From Rehmannia glutinosa (taxonomy: Eukaryota; Streptophyta; Magnoliopsida; Lamiales; Orobanchaceae): a stretch of DNA of 64,000 nucleotides. The position numbers were made by a program, and so were the translations under genes. The DNA is taken from assembly GCA_016081115.2 (NCBI GenBank), contig CM071929.1:682001-746000 (forward strand), written 5' to 3'. Shown piece by piece: positions 1 through 10,897 of the stretch (positions within the stretch are counted from its first letter, which is position 1; every line of letters starts with the position of its first letter). The notes under the pieces are model-generated. The model saw only the letters and a list, made by a program, of their open reading frames with translations, was not told where the DNA came from and did no database searches.

Positions 1-2003
1 ATATTTGAGAATATTTGGATGTAAATGCTTCATCCACAAAAATGGAAAAGACAATCTAAAAGCCTTTGATGCTAAAGGCGATGAAGGTATCCTCTTAGGA
101 TACTCGGTGAAAAAAAGCCTACAGTACTCAACAAAAGGACTATGGTTGCGGAAGAATCCATTCATGTGGTATTCGATGAGCCAAATGTAAATGGAGAAGA
201 CATTGAAGAGTCGGTGATAAGGTGAGTCATCCAACCATGCGAAGAGTCCTATCAAGTCAAGCCGAACTATAAACTCGAAGAAGATGAGATAGTGAATCTC
301 AAAACATTTGGAAAATTTGCGGCTAAGTGATCACGAGAGAGCGACCCACAGAACAAAACCGCAAGACAATGAATTCTAACTTACTCCAACTGATGTAAGA
401 TGGTGAGAGACCATCCACGAGAACTTGTCATTGGAGACATAAGAGAAGGTGTAAAAACAAGATCGAACTCAACAAGAAGCTATGTTCACATGCTTCATCT
501 CGCAAATAGAGCCCAAAGATGTGTTACAAGCATTGGACGACGCACATTGGATTCAAGCTATGCAAGAAGAGTGAATCGGTTTGAAAGAAATAAAGTATGG
601 GAATTAGTGCAAATACCCATACACCAAAATGTTATCGGCACCAAATGGGTGTTGAAATAAGATGAACGAGGAAGGTTCTGTGGTAAGAAACAAAGCAAGA
701 TTAGTAGCCAAAGGATATTGCCAAGAAGAAGGAATAGATTTTGATGAAACATTTGCTCCCGTAGCAAGATGGAAGCTATAAGAATGTTTCTTGCCTATGC
801 GACTCACAAGAATTTCACTTTGTATATCGGATGGATGTAAAAAGTGCATTTCTAAATGGTTTATTGGAAGAAGAAGTGTATGTTGAACAACCTCCGAGGA
901 TTTGAGAAGACTCTTGGAGATAAAGTATACAAACTCAAGAAAGCTCTATACGGATTGAAACAGGCACCGAGCATGGTATGATACCTTGTCACAATTCCTA
1001 AGCGAAAATAGATTCACAAAAGGAAAAGTAGATAGAACACTTTTGAGTAATTCAAGACAAAAAGAGTATCTTGCTTGTTCAAATATATGTGGATGACATC
1101 ATTTTTGGATCTACAAACAAAGAGTGTGTGAAAAATTTTCAAACCTCATGCAAAGTAAATTTGAAATGAGCATGATGGGAGAGTGACATTCTTCCTTGGA
1201 CTCCAAGTGAAAAAGTGAAGGATGGAACCTTCATAAGTCAAACAAAATACATCGAGAGATTTAATGAAGAAGTTTGGTATGGAGGAGAAGTCTTCGTGAA
1301 AATACCAATGAATACATCAGTCAAAATGGACATGGATGCAGATGGCAAGCTGTAGATCAAACAAGATCTGAGCACTTATTGGATCATTGCTCTATCTCAC
1401 AAACAAGCGGGCGGACATCACCTTTGTTGTAGGTGTATGTGCAAGATTTCAATCTGCTCCAAAAGATAGCCATATGACAAGCAGCTAAGAGAATATTGAG
1501 ATACTTGAAAGGAAGCCAAGAAGTTGGCTTATGGTATCAAAGGAAGGTGGATTCAAGCTAATCGGCTATTCGGACTCGACTATCTTGGATGCGAGTTAAT
1601 GAAAAAGCACTTCAGGCACATGTCAAATGCTAGGAAACATGCTGATTTCTGGTTTAGCAAGAAGCAAAATTCAATAGCCACCTCTGGTGAAGCGAGAATA
1701 CATAGGCTGCGGGCATTTGTTGTGCCCAAGTCCTATGGATGAGACAAGGTGAGAGACTATGAAGTTGAGGAAAAAGAAATTCCAATCATGTGTGATAACA
1801 CAAGTGCAATTGCCATTACTCAAAATCTGTCTTTGCACTCAAGAACAAAGCATATCGATGTCGAGATATCACTTCATAAGAGATCATGTTGAAAAGAAGG
1901 ACATCATCTTGGAATATATCTCAAGCGATAAACAATTGGTGACATCTTCACAAAACCATTATGTGAGTCAAGATTTGAAGAACTCAAACATGAGTTGGGG
2001 TTA
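1..2003 (+). pseudogene. copia pol remnant: integrase end, RT, RNase H
   Basis: Fragments in several frames read in order as copia pol. At 5-190 is the integrase C-terminal segment (FGCKCFIHKNGKDNL and a VVFDEPN-like end). The RT begins near 540 (NRFERNKVWELV, then GTKWVLK) and continues with MDVKSAFLNG near 832. The catalytic YVDD box is intact at 1086-1097 (YVDDIIFGSTN). RNase H follows at about 1380-2000 and ends in an ESRFEELKHELG-like tail shared with the second copy. There are stops and frameshifts throughout, including one directly after GTKWVLK at 658. It would have acted in cytoplasmic virus-like particles to copy the element RNA. This copy cannot encode a polyprotein as written. Confidence 0.85.
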
Positions 2004-2573
2004 ATTGAAATGGTGACACTCGGAAGAATCAAAGAAAAGAAATGGAACACAAAAAGGGAAAAGAGTGAACTCACAAATCAGCCTAAGTAAATTAGTCAGA
2101 TCGGAAAGACAACTATACCAAGTCGGCTTTTAGTGAGTCACTAAGAGAAGCGTGAGAAGAAGAGTTAAATCGGCTAAAGGATAAGTCGAGTCACTTATGA
2201 GCAAAGTGACAAAAACGCGATCGTTTTGACTAAGCGGGAATGTTTTTAAGGAATACGTCAAAGCATAATGATGATGTGTACTGGACATAAAGCGCACACC
2301 AAGCTTATGATTGGATATAAATCTTTGCCGCATTAAATACGAGACATTAAATGCTAAATAGGCGTGCAAAATCTAAGCCGTTGATTTCGATCACATTTCA
2401 AAAACCACCGCACGTCCTTTCATAAACCATACTTAAACCATTTCCGTCCGTTTCTCTCTCACACTACCAAAACTGTTCATTTTTCTTCTCTCAAAAGCAA
2501 AGGCAAAAATTCTCTCGAAACCCTATCTATCCGCAAATCAATCTCTAAGTTTTTCTTTGATAAAATCTGAAAA

Positions 2574-5500
2574 ATGGCACCAACCTATGATTTTACCAAG
2601 TTAGGGAAGCAAATCCACACTTTGGGTCTCTTTGTGGATTTCGACGGCATGGTGAAACAGGGGTCCGACGACACCCTAGTGAAGAAAATTCTTGAGAAAT
2701 TAGAAACGACCGAAATAAAACCATTTCGGCGTTAGAATATCCGATGACCTATGTGGAGGAGGTCGCACAATTCTACGTGAATGCCGAGATTCACGATGAA
2801 GGAATAAAGTCATCTGTTCACGGAAAAAGCGGTGACTATCTCGCAAGGATTTAGCGAACACTTGCTCACTACCAATCGGAAGGAGCTTGAAATTAAATGA
2901 AGGCGATGTAAACTTGGCGATGCTTGGAAAGAAATAGCCAAGCCCGACTTTGCCGATAAAATAGTGTACCACGACAAACAAGAGATGCTGAAAGAGGATT
3001 ATCACAAGTGTTGGACATAGTTGCCAAATGTATTGACATCAAATTTGGCGACTTTGACCAACTCATCAAAAGCAAAGTCGATTGTAATGGTGTAATTATC
3101 GCGAGAAAAGAAAATAAATGGGCCGAGTTTGTCTACACAGAGACTCGCGAACGTAGGGAACAAATCCTTCAAGGAAGATGGCACATTTGGAGGATCCTAG
3201 GATATGGCCTAGTGATTGGCGGTGATGGAGGTGAAAGGAGTCCTCTTAGACATGGGAAGGCATTCCATGTTAACAAGAGGATGTTGAGCAAACCTCTCGG
3301 CGCGCAGAAGAGAGCCTACGCCAAGAGAGGCGACACGAGTGAGGGGAATCGGTGACCTCGAAGATACACTGTTCCTCTCCACCCAAGAAGAAACCTGCCC
3401 TGCCGCAAAGAAAGACATTGCCCCTGCGCAAAGAAAGTCAAACTTGCTCCTGCCCTGCAGTAGAGTCACCGCCCCTGCGGCCGTGTCTCTGCCCCGGGCG
3501 GCGGTCGAGAAGGACACTCAAATACCTTCTCCGATCGTCAAAAAAGAGGAGAATCGACAAGCCAAGACGGCTCCTCGAGAAAAATACACCAAAGATCGGC
3601 CCCGCCGCCCAAGACTCGAGGAAACCGTCTCTCGAACCAGAAATACCTCGGTACAAACTAGAGACGAAGAAGAATCATCAAGCACTCCGAGCTTGAGAAA
3701 CCGGCCGAGTCGACCACTCACCGAGCAGACATCGAGGCTCTTTGGAGAAGTAGAGTCTCGGATGTAATTGATGAAAATGACCAAGTCTATTTGAAGGCGA
3801 TCAGCAGAGCAACAACTCAAGACACGGTGTAGCCCACATTTTGGTGAAACAAACACAAGAAAAGCTGGTAGAGCCGATAGTGATGTGATGATCCTATCTC
3901 CACGTTACCCGGACATCCAAAATCGTCTGCGTGAGTGGAAGAAATGGAAATTGAGTAAATCAAGGAAGTTCCAACGGCCCGAGTTTATAGAAGAAGAAGA
4001 GGAAATGTTAAATTTCCTTGGACTAACCATTGTAATCCCAAAGATGGATGAAGACAATCGCACAGACATCCTGCAGATATTCAAGGACAAGGAGAAGGAA
4101 AGACGGCGAGAGGAAGGCTGAGGCACGTGAGAAGGCCAAAGATCGCCTATCTCCCGCACCACAGTAACACACACATCCTCTCCTTGATGTCTTCTCGATG
4201 CGGTGATGAGGATCCGGAGAATCTTGCGCCACGTAAGAGTTGCAAATGCAGCAAGCATTGTACGAATCGAGAATCCTTCATGAGCAAAGATTGATGGAGG
4301 GACCAGGAGAGTCCTCCGAACACGGTGAAATTGATCCAATGGGAGTGGTTCAAAGCCAAATCGCCACTGTTGTTGCTGCCACCACCTCCCCAGCTCACTC
4401 GGAAGAAGGCAATAAGGGACGTGGCGATGAAACTGGGATAGTGGGGACCCCAGTCGAGCCAACCCCTATTGAAGGTGTCTTACCACCTGCCCCAACGGCT
4501 GAACATTCAATAGCAACAGCCGGGAGTTTGGAGACGAGTGACCCCATTCCAAGTCACTCACCGGTGCGTGCGCCCAGGGGGAAACTCCTCCACCGCAGCA
4601 AGGTCGGAGAATCTTTGCAGATGACTCCACAATGAATCAAGGAGGCGAAGTGGAGAAAGTACAACCACCAAACGAACAGCAAGTTGCCATCAACGACGCT
4701 TTCCAGGCGATTGAGACTGTCTCGGTGAGGTGTCAACTACTCACGAAGGCTAATGACGCGCCGATGCAAATCGAGGCACGAGGAAGGAATGTACCTCGGG
4801 AGTTAACACTGGCGATGAAAGTGCAATCCATGGGGTTGATACTCCAATGGATGCCACCACGAGAAAGACCCTAAGGTGACACGTCGAAAGGGAGGTCCAG
4901 GCCTCGCAGATTGAGACTGCAGGAGGAGGTAATGAAGGCCCACGGGAGGTTGAGACTTCCGGGGTAAAGAAGTCAAGTAGAGAACATCCCTCCCTGCTAT
5001 CATCGACCCATCTCGAAAAAGGAGATAAGCGCGCTTCATGATTCCCAGGATAATCCCGATGTAACCTTTCCGGGATCGGAAGGCGAAGAAGAAGCCGAGT
5101 CATCCCCGATGTGATCCAAAAGACTCAGCTGCGGATGTTCCAAGCACGAGCAAGTCGATCCCAAGACTACTCATCAAACCTTTAATTTTGATGATGAGCC
5201 ACCAATGGAAATCTCATCATCGTCCGATGACTCTTCCGATAAGGCCGAGGACCATCTACTCAATTGGAGAAATCGGTGAGACCAACGGTTGTTGAGACAA
5301 ATTGAGGCTTCCAAGTGGGTCCACTTCACAACAAACCCTGGTGAACCGAGTCCATTGTGAAGGGAAAGACACTGAGGAAGCGCCGAAACAAAAGAAAGGA
5401 AAATCGTTGAGGGGGAAGGATCGAAAGATGTGACCTTAATGATTGCACAAACCCCAACAGGTCTGTCAACCGACATTATCGCGTGACAAACTCCTTGTGA

Positions 5501-6221
5501 CTCGCCACTCCAACACTCTGCTATATCTATGGTGAAAAGAGAAAAACAATTGAAACAGGGATGAAGGAAGTGGAAGGAAGAATGGATGCCCGGGTTATGA
5601 ACATCTTGAAACAAAGATGGAGGCATTCCGGTGAGCAGAGACACTTATGCCATCTCGGATGTCGGGACGGAGCCACGATCGTTGATGAGTTTAAAACGCT
5701 CGAATCGAAGGATACTTTGCAAATATGTCTATGGCTCAAGCTTGGGACTTATCTCGGGAAAAGGGTCTCACGTTATGTGAAGAAGGCGACAGTGCCACGA
5801 GACCACCGGCGATCCTCTGGGTCACTCGCATTAGTCACTCAGTGGAAAGAAGAAGACCCAAAGACAAGACACGCCAGGAGGTAGAGGAAGAAGCGTGGTG
5901 GAGGAAGAAGCTTGGACTCAGGCCTCCGCCCAAAAACATTAAATACGTAGATCCGGCAAGAAAGGAGGGATCTCTCTTGGCCGGGTCTTGACCAAGTAGC
6001 AAATTTGCAAGTGGCTAAAAGTAACGCGAGTATGCAAAAAGAATAGAAGAAGAAAACAAGAGACAAACTCGGCTATGGGAGGAAAGACAGAAAGATTAAG
6101 AAGAGATGAAGTCGCGAGAAAGGCATATGAAAAGAAAAAAAGGCAATCGACGATGAGAAAAAGAGAAGAAAGAGAAGAAGATCTTGAACAAGATGAAAGA
6201 AGGAGACAACGAAGGAGATGA
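2574..6221 (+). pseudogene. extra (env-like) third ORF of SIRE-type element
   Basis: After pol there is a leader of about 570 bp and then an ATG at 2574 (MAPTYDFTKLGKQIH...). A related ATG starts the same ORF at 62194 in the second copy. The first 250 residues form a globular region (VAQFYVNAEIHDEGIKSS; later IWRILGYGLVIG, around 3187) that loosely resembles the 'putative plant transposon protein' domain. A Pro/Arg/Lys/Ser-rich stretch follows (about 3350-3770), and then long charged, probably coiled-coil segments (3885-4120, 4240-4640, 5560-5990). The reading frame is broken repeatedly. Extra ORFs here are called env-like in the SIRE literature; I see no clear signal peptide or transmembrane segment, so an envelope role is not supported from sequence. 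Function unknown. Confidence 0.6.
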
Positions 6222-6481
6222 AGTGTTGTTGTCCACCCCTTCGTGTATTTTATTATGTAAATACATACAATGTAAGTCTTCCAAATAAAGCTATAAATTC
6301 TTTATTTTCTCGTGTAGACAAATATGTGCTTTGATACACCTTGTAAAATGATTGTGTAAAAGAACAAGAATGTTATGATCAATAAAAGAATTGATTCTCG
6401 CGCATACATTCTATGTCAATACACTATTTGTATGTATCTTTGCTATTTGCATTTTTGAATGGTTTAAGTTTTGACATCATC

Positions 6482-6493
6482 AAAAAGGGGAAA
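6482..6493 (+). other. polypurine tract of SIRE-type element
   Basis: AAAAAGGGGAAA lies one base before the LTR start TGTTAG at 6495. This is the expected primer site for plus-strand DNA synthesis in LTR retrotransposons. Confidence 0.85.
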
Positions 6494-6494
6494 T

Positions 6495-8072
6495 TGTTAG
6501 GAAATTTATTGTTTAGATTTTGATGAATACCATGTAAAACTTAGAATAGGAAGTTGGCACCCCAATTCTTGTTGTAAAATGCATTGTAATAAATAGAGTC
6601 GCAAGCCGAGTTAAGTCACTACGCCCTAACATGCAAGAAGACAATCGAAGACTAGAAGGAAGACTCACGCGAGACAAGTGAGTATGGCAAAGAAGAGTAG
6701 ACGGAACTCTATCAAGAAGCGGTGAGATGCGGTGAGTGGAGTATCAATCAAGTCAACTCGAGAAAAGCCAAGTCTCAAGTTGAAGTGATGAGAAGAGTCA
6801 TCCAATGATTGGAAGCTGACTCTAAGTCACCTGGGAAAGCAAAAAAATGTCAATCAAGTCGAGATAATCAATAAAAGATCCGTTGTACGTAAATCAAGAG
6901 AATTACTTAAACAAATAATATCTCCATATCACCTTTCTCGAGTGCTCGGTCCCGAAGCGTGCAAAAGGAATGAACCAATGGGAAGCACTACACCGTGTCG
7001 AACTCGAAAATGTGAAAGAACAATTCATACGAGGAAATGGCAATTCCAAGGATCGCAACAAGACAAGCCAACGATCGCAAGTGACTTTCAAAAATAAGCC
7101 TATCTCTTCAACGGGCAAACTTTTGAAAGATCACTATAAAAGGCTGAGGAGTTCATTTGAGAATGAGAGACACAAGTAGGACACAAGTGTGACACAAGTT
7201 CGACACTGAACCAAAGACGTTCAAGCAATTATTAGAAAGTCCGAAACATTCTCAATTCTCAAGCCTACACTACGAAGAACATCAATCCAACACTTACCTC
7301 GTGAAGGAAAGATAACTTCAATCGTTGAAGAGGAACATACTAAAAAAACAAGGGGTCTACATTCCACGAAGGATTGTAGGAAGGTTCAAGGTCGAACCAA
7401 GTCTTAAGCCTTTGGAGGGCTTTGTGATCAAATCCAAAGAGCTTGAGCAAGTGAGTATGTAGTAGCAAGCCGCCTGTGAAGAAAGCGAGTCGTATGAGAA
7501 GAAGCGGTGAGTGATCAAGGCGTCTCTCGGCATCGAGTCCCTAAGGATCAAGTCAATTTGTGTGATCAAGACTTGTATCCGGACATTACCACTTTGTATA
7601 TATCGATCATTACCTAGTGGATTCCTCCGGGGAGTTGGAGAAGAGAGGAGTAGAAGAATTACCCCATCTTCGAACCTCTATAAAAATTTCATTGTGTCAT
7701 TTACATTTCAAGATACTTTAATTTATGCATCTTAATTGTTTAATTCTTGCGACATATTTGTTATCCACTTGATAATCTATAAGTACTAAATCAAGCACTA
7801 AATCCTTGCTTAATCAAACTTAAGGGTGTTAAGTCTTCAACGAAAAACAAAACCACAGTTGAGTTAATTTAAAGCCAACGGTGAGTTATTCCATCAACAA
7901 TTTCGGTTGAGTCTGTGGAGAGGCTAACTCTCTTGATTGATTAAATTGATTTGTCCATCAAGGACACATGTAGTATCAACTCGTATATCTAAAAGGACTA
8001 AATCGAAAATTTGGTAAGGTTTATTCAAGTCCCCCCTTCTAAACCTTACACTTACACCCCTTGGGACCTACA
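6495..8072 (+). repeat. 3' LTR of SIRE-type element
   Basis: The repeat begins TGTTAGGAA and ends CCTACA, with the TG...CA ends typical of LTRs. It is 1578 bp long. The same sequence, 1520 bp with small indels, occurs at 54757-56276, where it is followed by a primer-binding site. That confirms both ends. The two belong to different insertions. Confidence 0.9.
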
Positions 8073-8374
8073 ATACTCCACTTTAACCACCCCACCTTCC
8101 CAATTGAGGTCCCTAGCAATTCCATTTAGTGTTTTATCTTTTTATTATAATAATATTATTATATGTCACGTGTACATGATGACGTCGTGTTTATAGATAA
8201 GCTCAAACACACCTCCTAATTTGGATTGTATGTTTGAAATTGTGTATCATATTTTAAATATCATTATGGCTTGATTTATGCTTTAAAATTACTATTTAAA
8301 TTTTCATATATATAAAAATTATTTGTGCAGGAATTGAATATGAAACACTTTTTTGGAAGATAATATCTCATTCG
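8073..8374. other. AT-rich spacer, nothing recognised
   Basis: Between the SIRE 3' LTR and the MITE-like unit. No coding pattern, RNA gene or repeat end could be seen here. Confidence 0.5.
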
Positions 8375-8997
8375 TACATGCTATAGACATACATTAACTA
8401 ATAAATATACCATTGTGGAAATGGTACAAAATAGCCATTTAGAAAATGTAAAGATGAAAAATAGCCATCTTTTGTAGACACATCTTTTTTAGCCATTTTG
8501 GGGTGTAAATGACATTCATATCCTTCTAGCATATTTGTTTGTTATTTGGATTACTTCTATCTCTTTCATTTATAATGTATGCTCTTATTATTTATTTCAA
8601 ACTTTTTTAAAAAATCGAACCTATATTTTACGTTTTTAAATATGCAATATATGTGTTGAATTATAGATATCGAAAAGATGATTAATTTAATATATTATAC
8701 ATGCAAAACGGATTTAAAACGAAAAAAATTATGTGAATTCAAAGTTTTTAAGAGAAAAACAAAATAAGCGGGTTATAATAAGTCTTTGTGACTCGATGTC
8801 GATTATCTGACTCGATGCCAAGTCACAAGGATGATGTGTTTTGTGCGATTAAATTGATTGAGGCAAGCAAATTGAGTTTTCATACCCTAAAATAGCTAAA
8901 AAGATGTGTTTTAAAAAAGATGGCTTAAAAACATCTTGGTTTTAATAGGAATGACTAAAAAAAACGGACGGATATACATTAATATGTTTAGCATGTA
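8375..8997. mobile_element. MITE-like inverted-repeat element upstream of BAHD gene
   Basis: Two arms face each other. The left arm (about 8428-8510) reads AATAGCCATCTTTTG, ACACATCTTTTTTAGCC and ATTTTGGGGT. The right arm (about 8880-8950) is its imperfect reverse complement (CCCTAAAATAGCTAAAAAG, GTGTTTT, AAAAAGATGGCT). Outer sequences TACATGCTA (8375-8383) and TAGCATGTA (8989-8997) are also inverted. The interior codes for nothing. This fits a non-autonomous DNA transposon of Mutator or a similar class. No target-site duplication was found, so the ends are approximate. Confidence 0.55.
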
Positions 8998-9064
8998 TTG
9001 ACGTTCAAATTAAATATAAAACACAATTTGAAATATATAGGATCTTGTGTGCCAATCCGGGGCC

Positions 9065-9083
9065 TGCCGCCGCCGCCGCCGCC
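9065..9083. repeat. short (GCC)n run
   Basis: A run of about six GCC triplets lies 160 bp upstream of the BAHD start codon in otherwise AT-rich DNA. It contains GCCGCC, the core of the plant ERF-binding GCC box, but as a simple repeat; regulatory meaning is speculative. Confidence 0.5.
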
Positions 9084-9132
9084 TAAATGAGTGGATGACT
9101 CATTCAGAAAATGGAAGACACGTTGGGTAACC

Positions 9133-9154
9133 AACTAAGGCTGCCCTATATAAG
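9133..9154 (+). promoter_or_regulatory. putative core promoter of BAHD gene
   Basis: A TATA-like CTATATAAG lies at 9146-9154, 89-97 bases before the start codon. Just upstream, ACCAACT (within 9130-9137) fits the AC-element pattern bound by MYB factors of phenylpropanoid genes. The tandem copy has a similar TATA-like TTTATAAGT at 17657-17665 and shares the leader text ATTTTCACCACAT, so the promoter region was duplicated with the gene. Confidence 0.5.
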
Positions 9155-9242
9155 TAACTAGCAACGATAATATTTTCACCACATTCAGAAATTCCATTGG
9201 GAAATTAAAACGAAGAATTAAAAAAAAAAAAAAAAAACACAG

Positions 9243-10553
9243 ATGGTGTGTGCAGAGATAGCCAAAGAGATGATCAAGCCGTCGTCTCCAACTCCACCAC
9301 ACCTCAGAAAGCTTCAGCTATCCTTTCTAGACCAACTTGCCCCACCCATTTATATTCACATCATTCTCTACTTCCAACCTTCTCATCATCACCACCATGA
9401 ATATTCCAAATTTGAAACGTCGCAAAAGCTAAAACAATCCTTATCCGACGCTTTATCCATATATTACCCGCTCGCCGGCAGAATCCGGGATAACTCCTGG
9501 GTAGACTGTAACGACGATGGTGCTGAATACATAGAAGCTCGATTTAACAACGGTCGAATCTTAAACGACGTCGTAGAAAATCCCCAAATTGACGAGCTAC
9601 GACAGTACGTCCCGGCTACGCCCTCCGGCGGTGGCGACATCCCGATGGCCGTCCAAGTCAGCTTCTTCGGCTGTGGAGGAACAGCCATCGGCGTCTGCAT
9701 GTCGCACAAGGTGGCGGATGCGATGTCGTTTATCAATGCATGGGCCGCCGCTTGCCGTGGAGATGCCAAAACTATTTCCGTAACACAACCTACATTCAAT
9801 TTGGCCTCCCGATTTCCCCCGGCGGATTTTTCCGGGTTTTTTTCGTCGGGACCACTTTCGCCGCCTCAAAAGATCTTGACAAAAAGATTCGTATTCAACA
9901 AATGGAAACTCGCGGCCCTGAGGAAGGCTGCCTCAGGGCCGCTGATGGAGATCCCCACCAGAGTGGAGGCCGTCTCGGCCTTCATCTGGAGGCATTTTAT
10001 AGAAGCAGTGGCGTTGAAAGATACGATGAATGGCGAAAACACGGTTTTTGCCACTACTCACGCGGTGGATATCAGGTCCCGAGCGAGCCCACATCTTCCG
10101 CATCAGTTTTTCGGGAACGCTTGTGCCAGGGCAATGGCGATGACGGAAGAAAAACGAGATTACTACGATTTAGCGATGAAGCTGAGAGAGGTAATAAGAA
10201 AGGCGGACGCCGATTATGTAAGACTCGAAGATGGAGACACGTTTCTGAAATACTATTCGTGTAATGAAGAGAATGATCCGATGTTTAAGGATGGAAGGAA
10301 AAACCTGGAAATTTGTAGTTTCACGAGTTGGTACAGGCTTCCAGCGTACGAAGCTGATTATGGGTGGGGAAAGCCTGATTGGGTTTCCATTATTGGTGTG
10401 CCACAAAAGAATTTGGTATTTTTCTTGGGAACAAAAACAGGGGATGGGATTGAAGCGTGGGTGAATATGCTTGAAGAAGATATTGCCATTATTGAAACTA
10501 ATTACCATCTTCTTCACCAAGTCGAAAACAGTGTCAAACTACTGCCAAAATGA
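9243..10553 (+). CDS. BAHD acyltransferase, vinorine-synthase-like
   Basis: An intact single-exon gene of 436 codons, a usual length for BAHD enzymes. The family transfers acyl groups from acyl-CoA to alcohols or amines in the cytosol. The catalytic motif HxxxD is present as HKVAD (residues 155-159). The structural DFGWG motif is present as DYGWG (372-376), with Tyr in place of Phe. Other family signatures are PSSPTPPHLRKLQLSFLDQ near the N-terminus, YYPLAGR (74-80), VDCNDDGAEYIEAR (87-100), FFGCGGTAIGV (141-151), FTSWYRLPAYEADYGWGKP (360-378) and GDGIEAWVNMLEED (400-413). The overall pattern matches the clade holding vinorine synthase. The start is fixed by the motif spacing and by the tandem copy, which starts with the same MVCAE. 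Substrate is unknown. A 302-bp hAT-like insertion lies 34 bp after the stop, probably in the 3' UTR. Confidence 0.93.
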   Translation: MVCAEIAKEMIKPSSPTPPHLRKLQLSFLDQLAPPIYIHIILYFQPSHHHHHEYSKFETSQKLKQSLSDALSIYYPLAGRIRDNSWVDCNDDGAEYIEARFNNGRILNDVVENPQIDELRQYVPATPSGGGDIPMAVQVSFFGCGGTAIGVCMSHKVADAMSFINAWAAACRGDAKTISVTQPTFNLASRFPPADFSGFFSSGPLSPPQKILTKRFVFNKWKLAALRKAASGPLMEIPTRVEAVSAFIWRHFIEAVALKDTMNGENTVFATTHAVDIRSRASPHLPHQFFGNACARAMAMTEEKRDYYDLAMKLREVIRKADADYVRLEDGDTFLKYYSCNEENDPMFKDGRKNLEICSFTSWYRLPAYEADYGWGKPDWVSIIGVPQKNLVFFLGTKTGDGIEAWVNMLEEDIAIIETNYHLLHQVENSVKLLPK

Positions 10554-10587
10554 AATACTAGTTGTCGTTTAACTATAAAGCACTATC

Positions 10588-10889
10588 CAGGCCGACCCTG
10601 AATTTTTGGGGGCCCATGGCCAAGCAGAAAAAATGGGTCCCTTTTTTTGGTTAGAAATATAATTTGAATGAATAAATAATAGTTTTTTATAAATTAGATT
10701 AAATTTTTTTAGTACAATTGGGAAAGCAAAAGGATATTTGGTATTTTTTTTCCTACTTTTTTGGGCCACTATAAAAATAACTTAATAATTATGTACTTAT
10801 ATATATAAAGACTTATGTAAGATTGAGGCCCCTAAAATTTGGGGGTCCTAGGCGGTCGCCCTCGGTGACTACCCTCAAGGCCGGCCCTG
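10588..10889. mobile_element. small hAT-like element in 3' flank of BAHD gene
   Basis: A 302-bp insertion with ends CAGGCCGACCCTG and (inverted) CAGGGCCGGCCTT. It is flanked by near-identical 8-bp duplications: GCACTATC (10580-10587) and ACACTATC (10890-10897). The 8-bp duplication and CAGGGCCGGC-type ends fit non-autonomous hAT elements. It has no coding capacity. Confidence 0.75.
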
Positions 10890-10897
10890 ACACTATC

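Larger units (their letters stand above)
1..8072 (+). mobile_element. SIRE-type Ty1/copia retrotransposon, 3' part
   Basis: The 3' portion of a large copia element, cut by the window start. In order it shows the integrase C-terminal region, reverse transcriptase, RNase H, an extra long ORF after pol, a polypurine tract and a 3' LTR. An extra ORF between pol and the 3' LTR is the known hallmark of the SIRE/Maximus lineage. The LTR matches the 5' LTR at 54757-56276, and the pol and extra-ORF sequences match 59830-64000, so two copies of one family frame the window in the same orientation. Frames are broken many times, so this copy is not autonomous. The 5 bases after the LTR (ATACT, 8073-8077) should be one copy of its target-site duplication; the partner lies outside the window. 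Confidence 0.9.

Noticed and set aside
3209..3856. Long overlapping frames on the minus strand
   Set aside because: They are antisense to the extra SIRE ORF in its Arg/Pro-rich region, where GC-rich codons leave several frames open.
8011..8196. Frame crossing the SIRE LTR end
   Set aside because: It spans the LTR border into unrelated spacer DNA, so it cannot be a gene.
9464..10520. Minus-strand and +1 frames of 60-174 codons within the BAHD gene
   Set aside because: They are shadows of the intact gene and carry no domain of their own.
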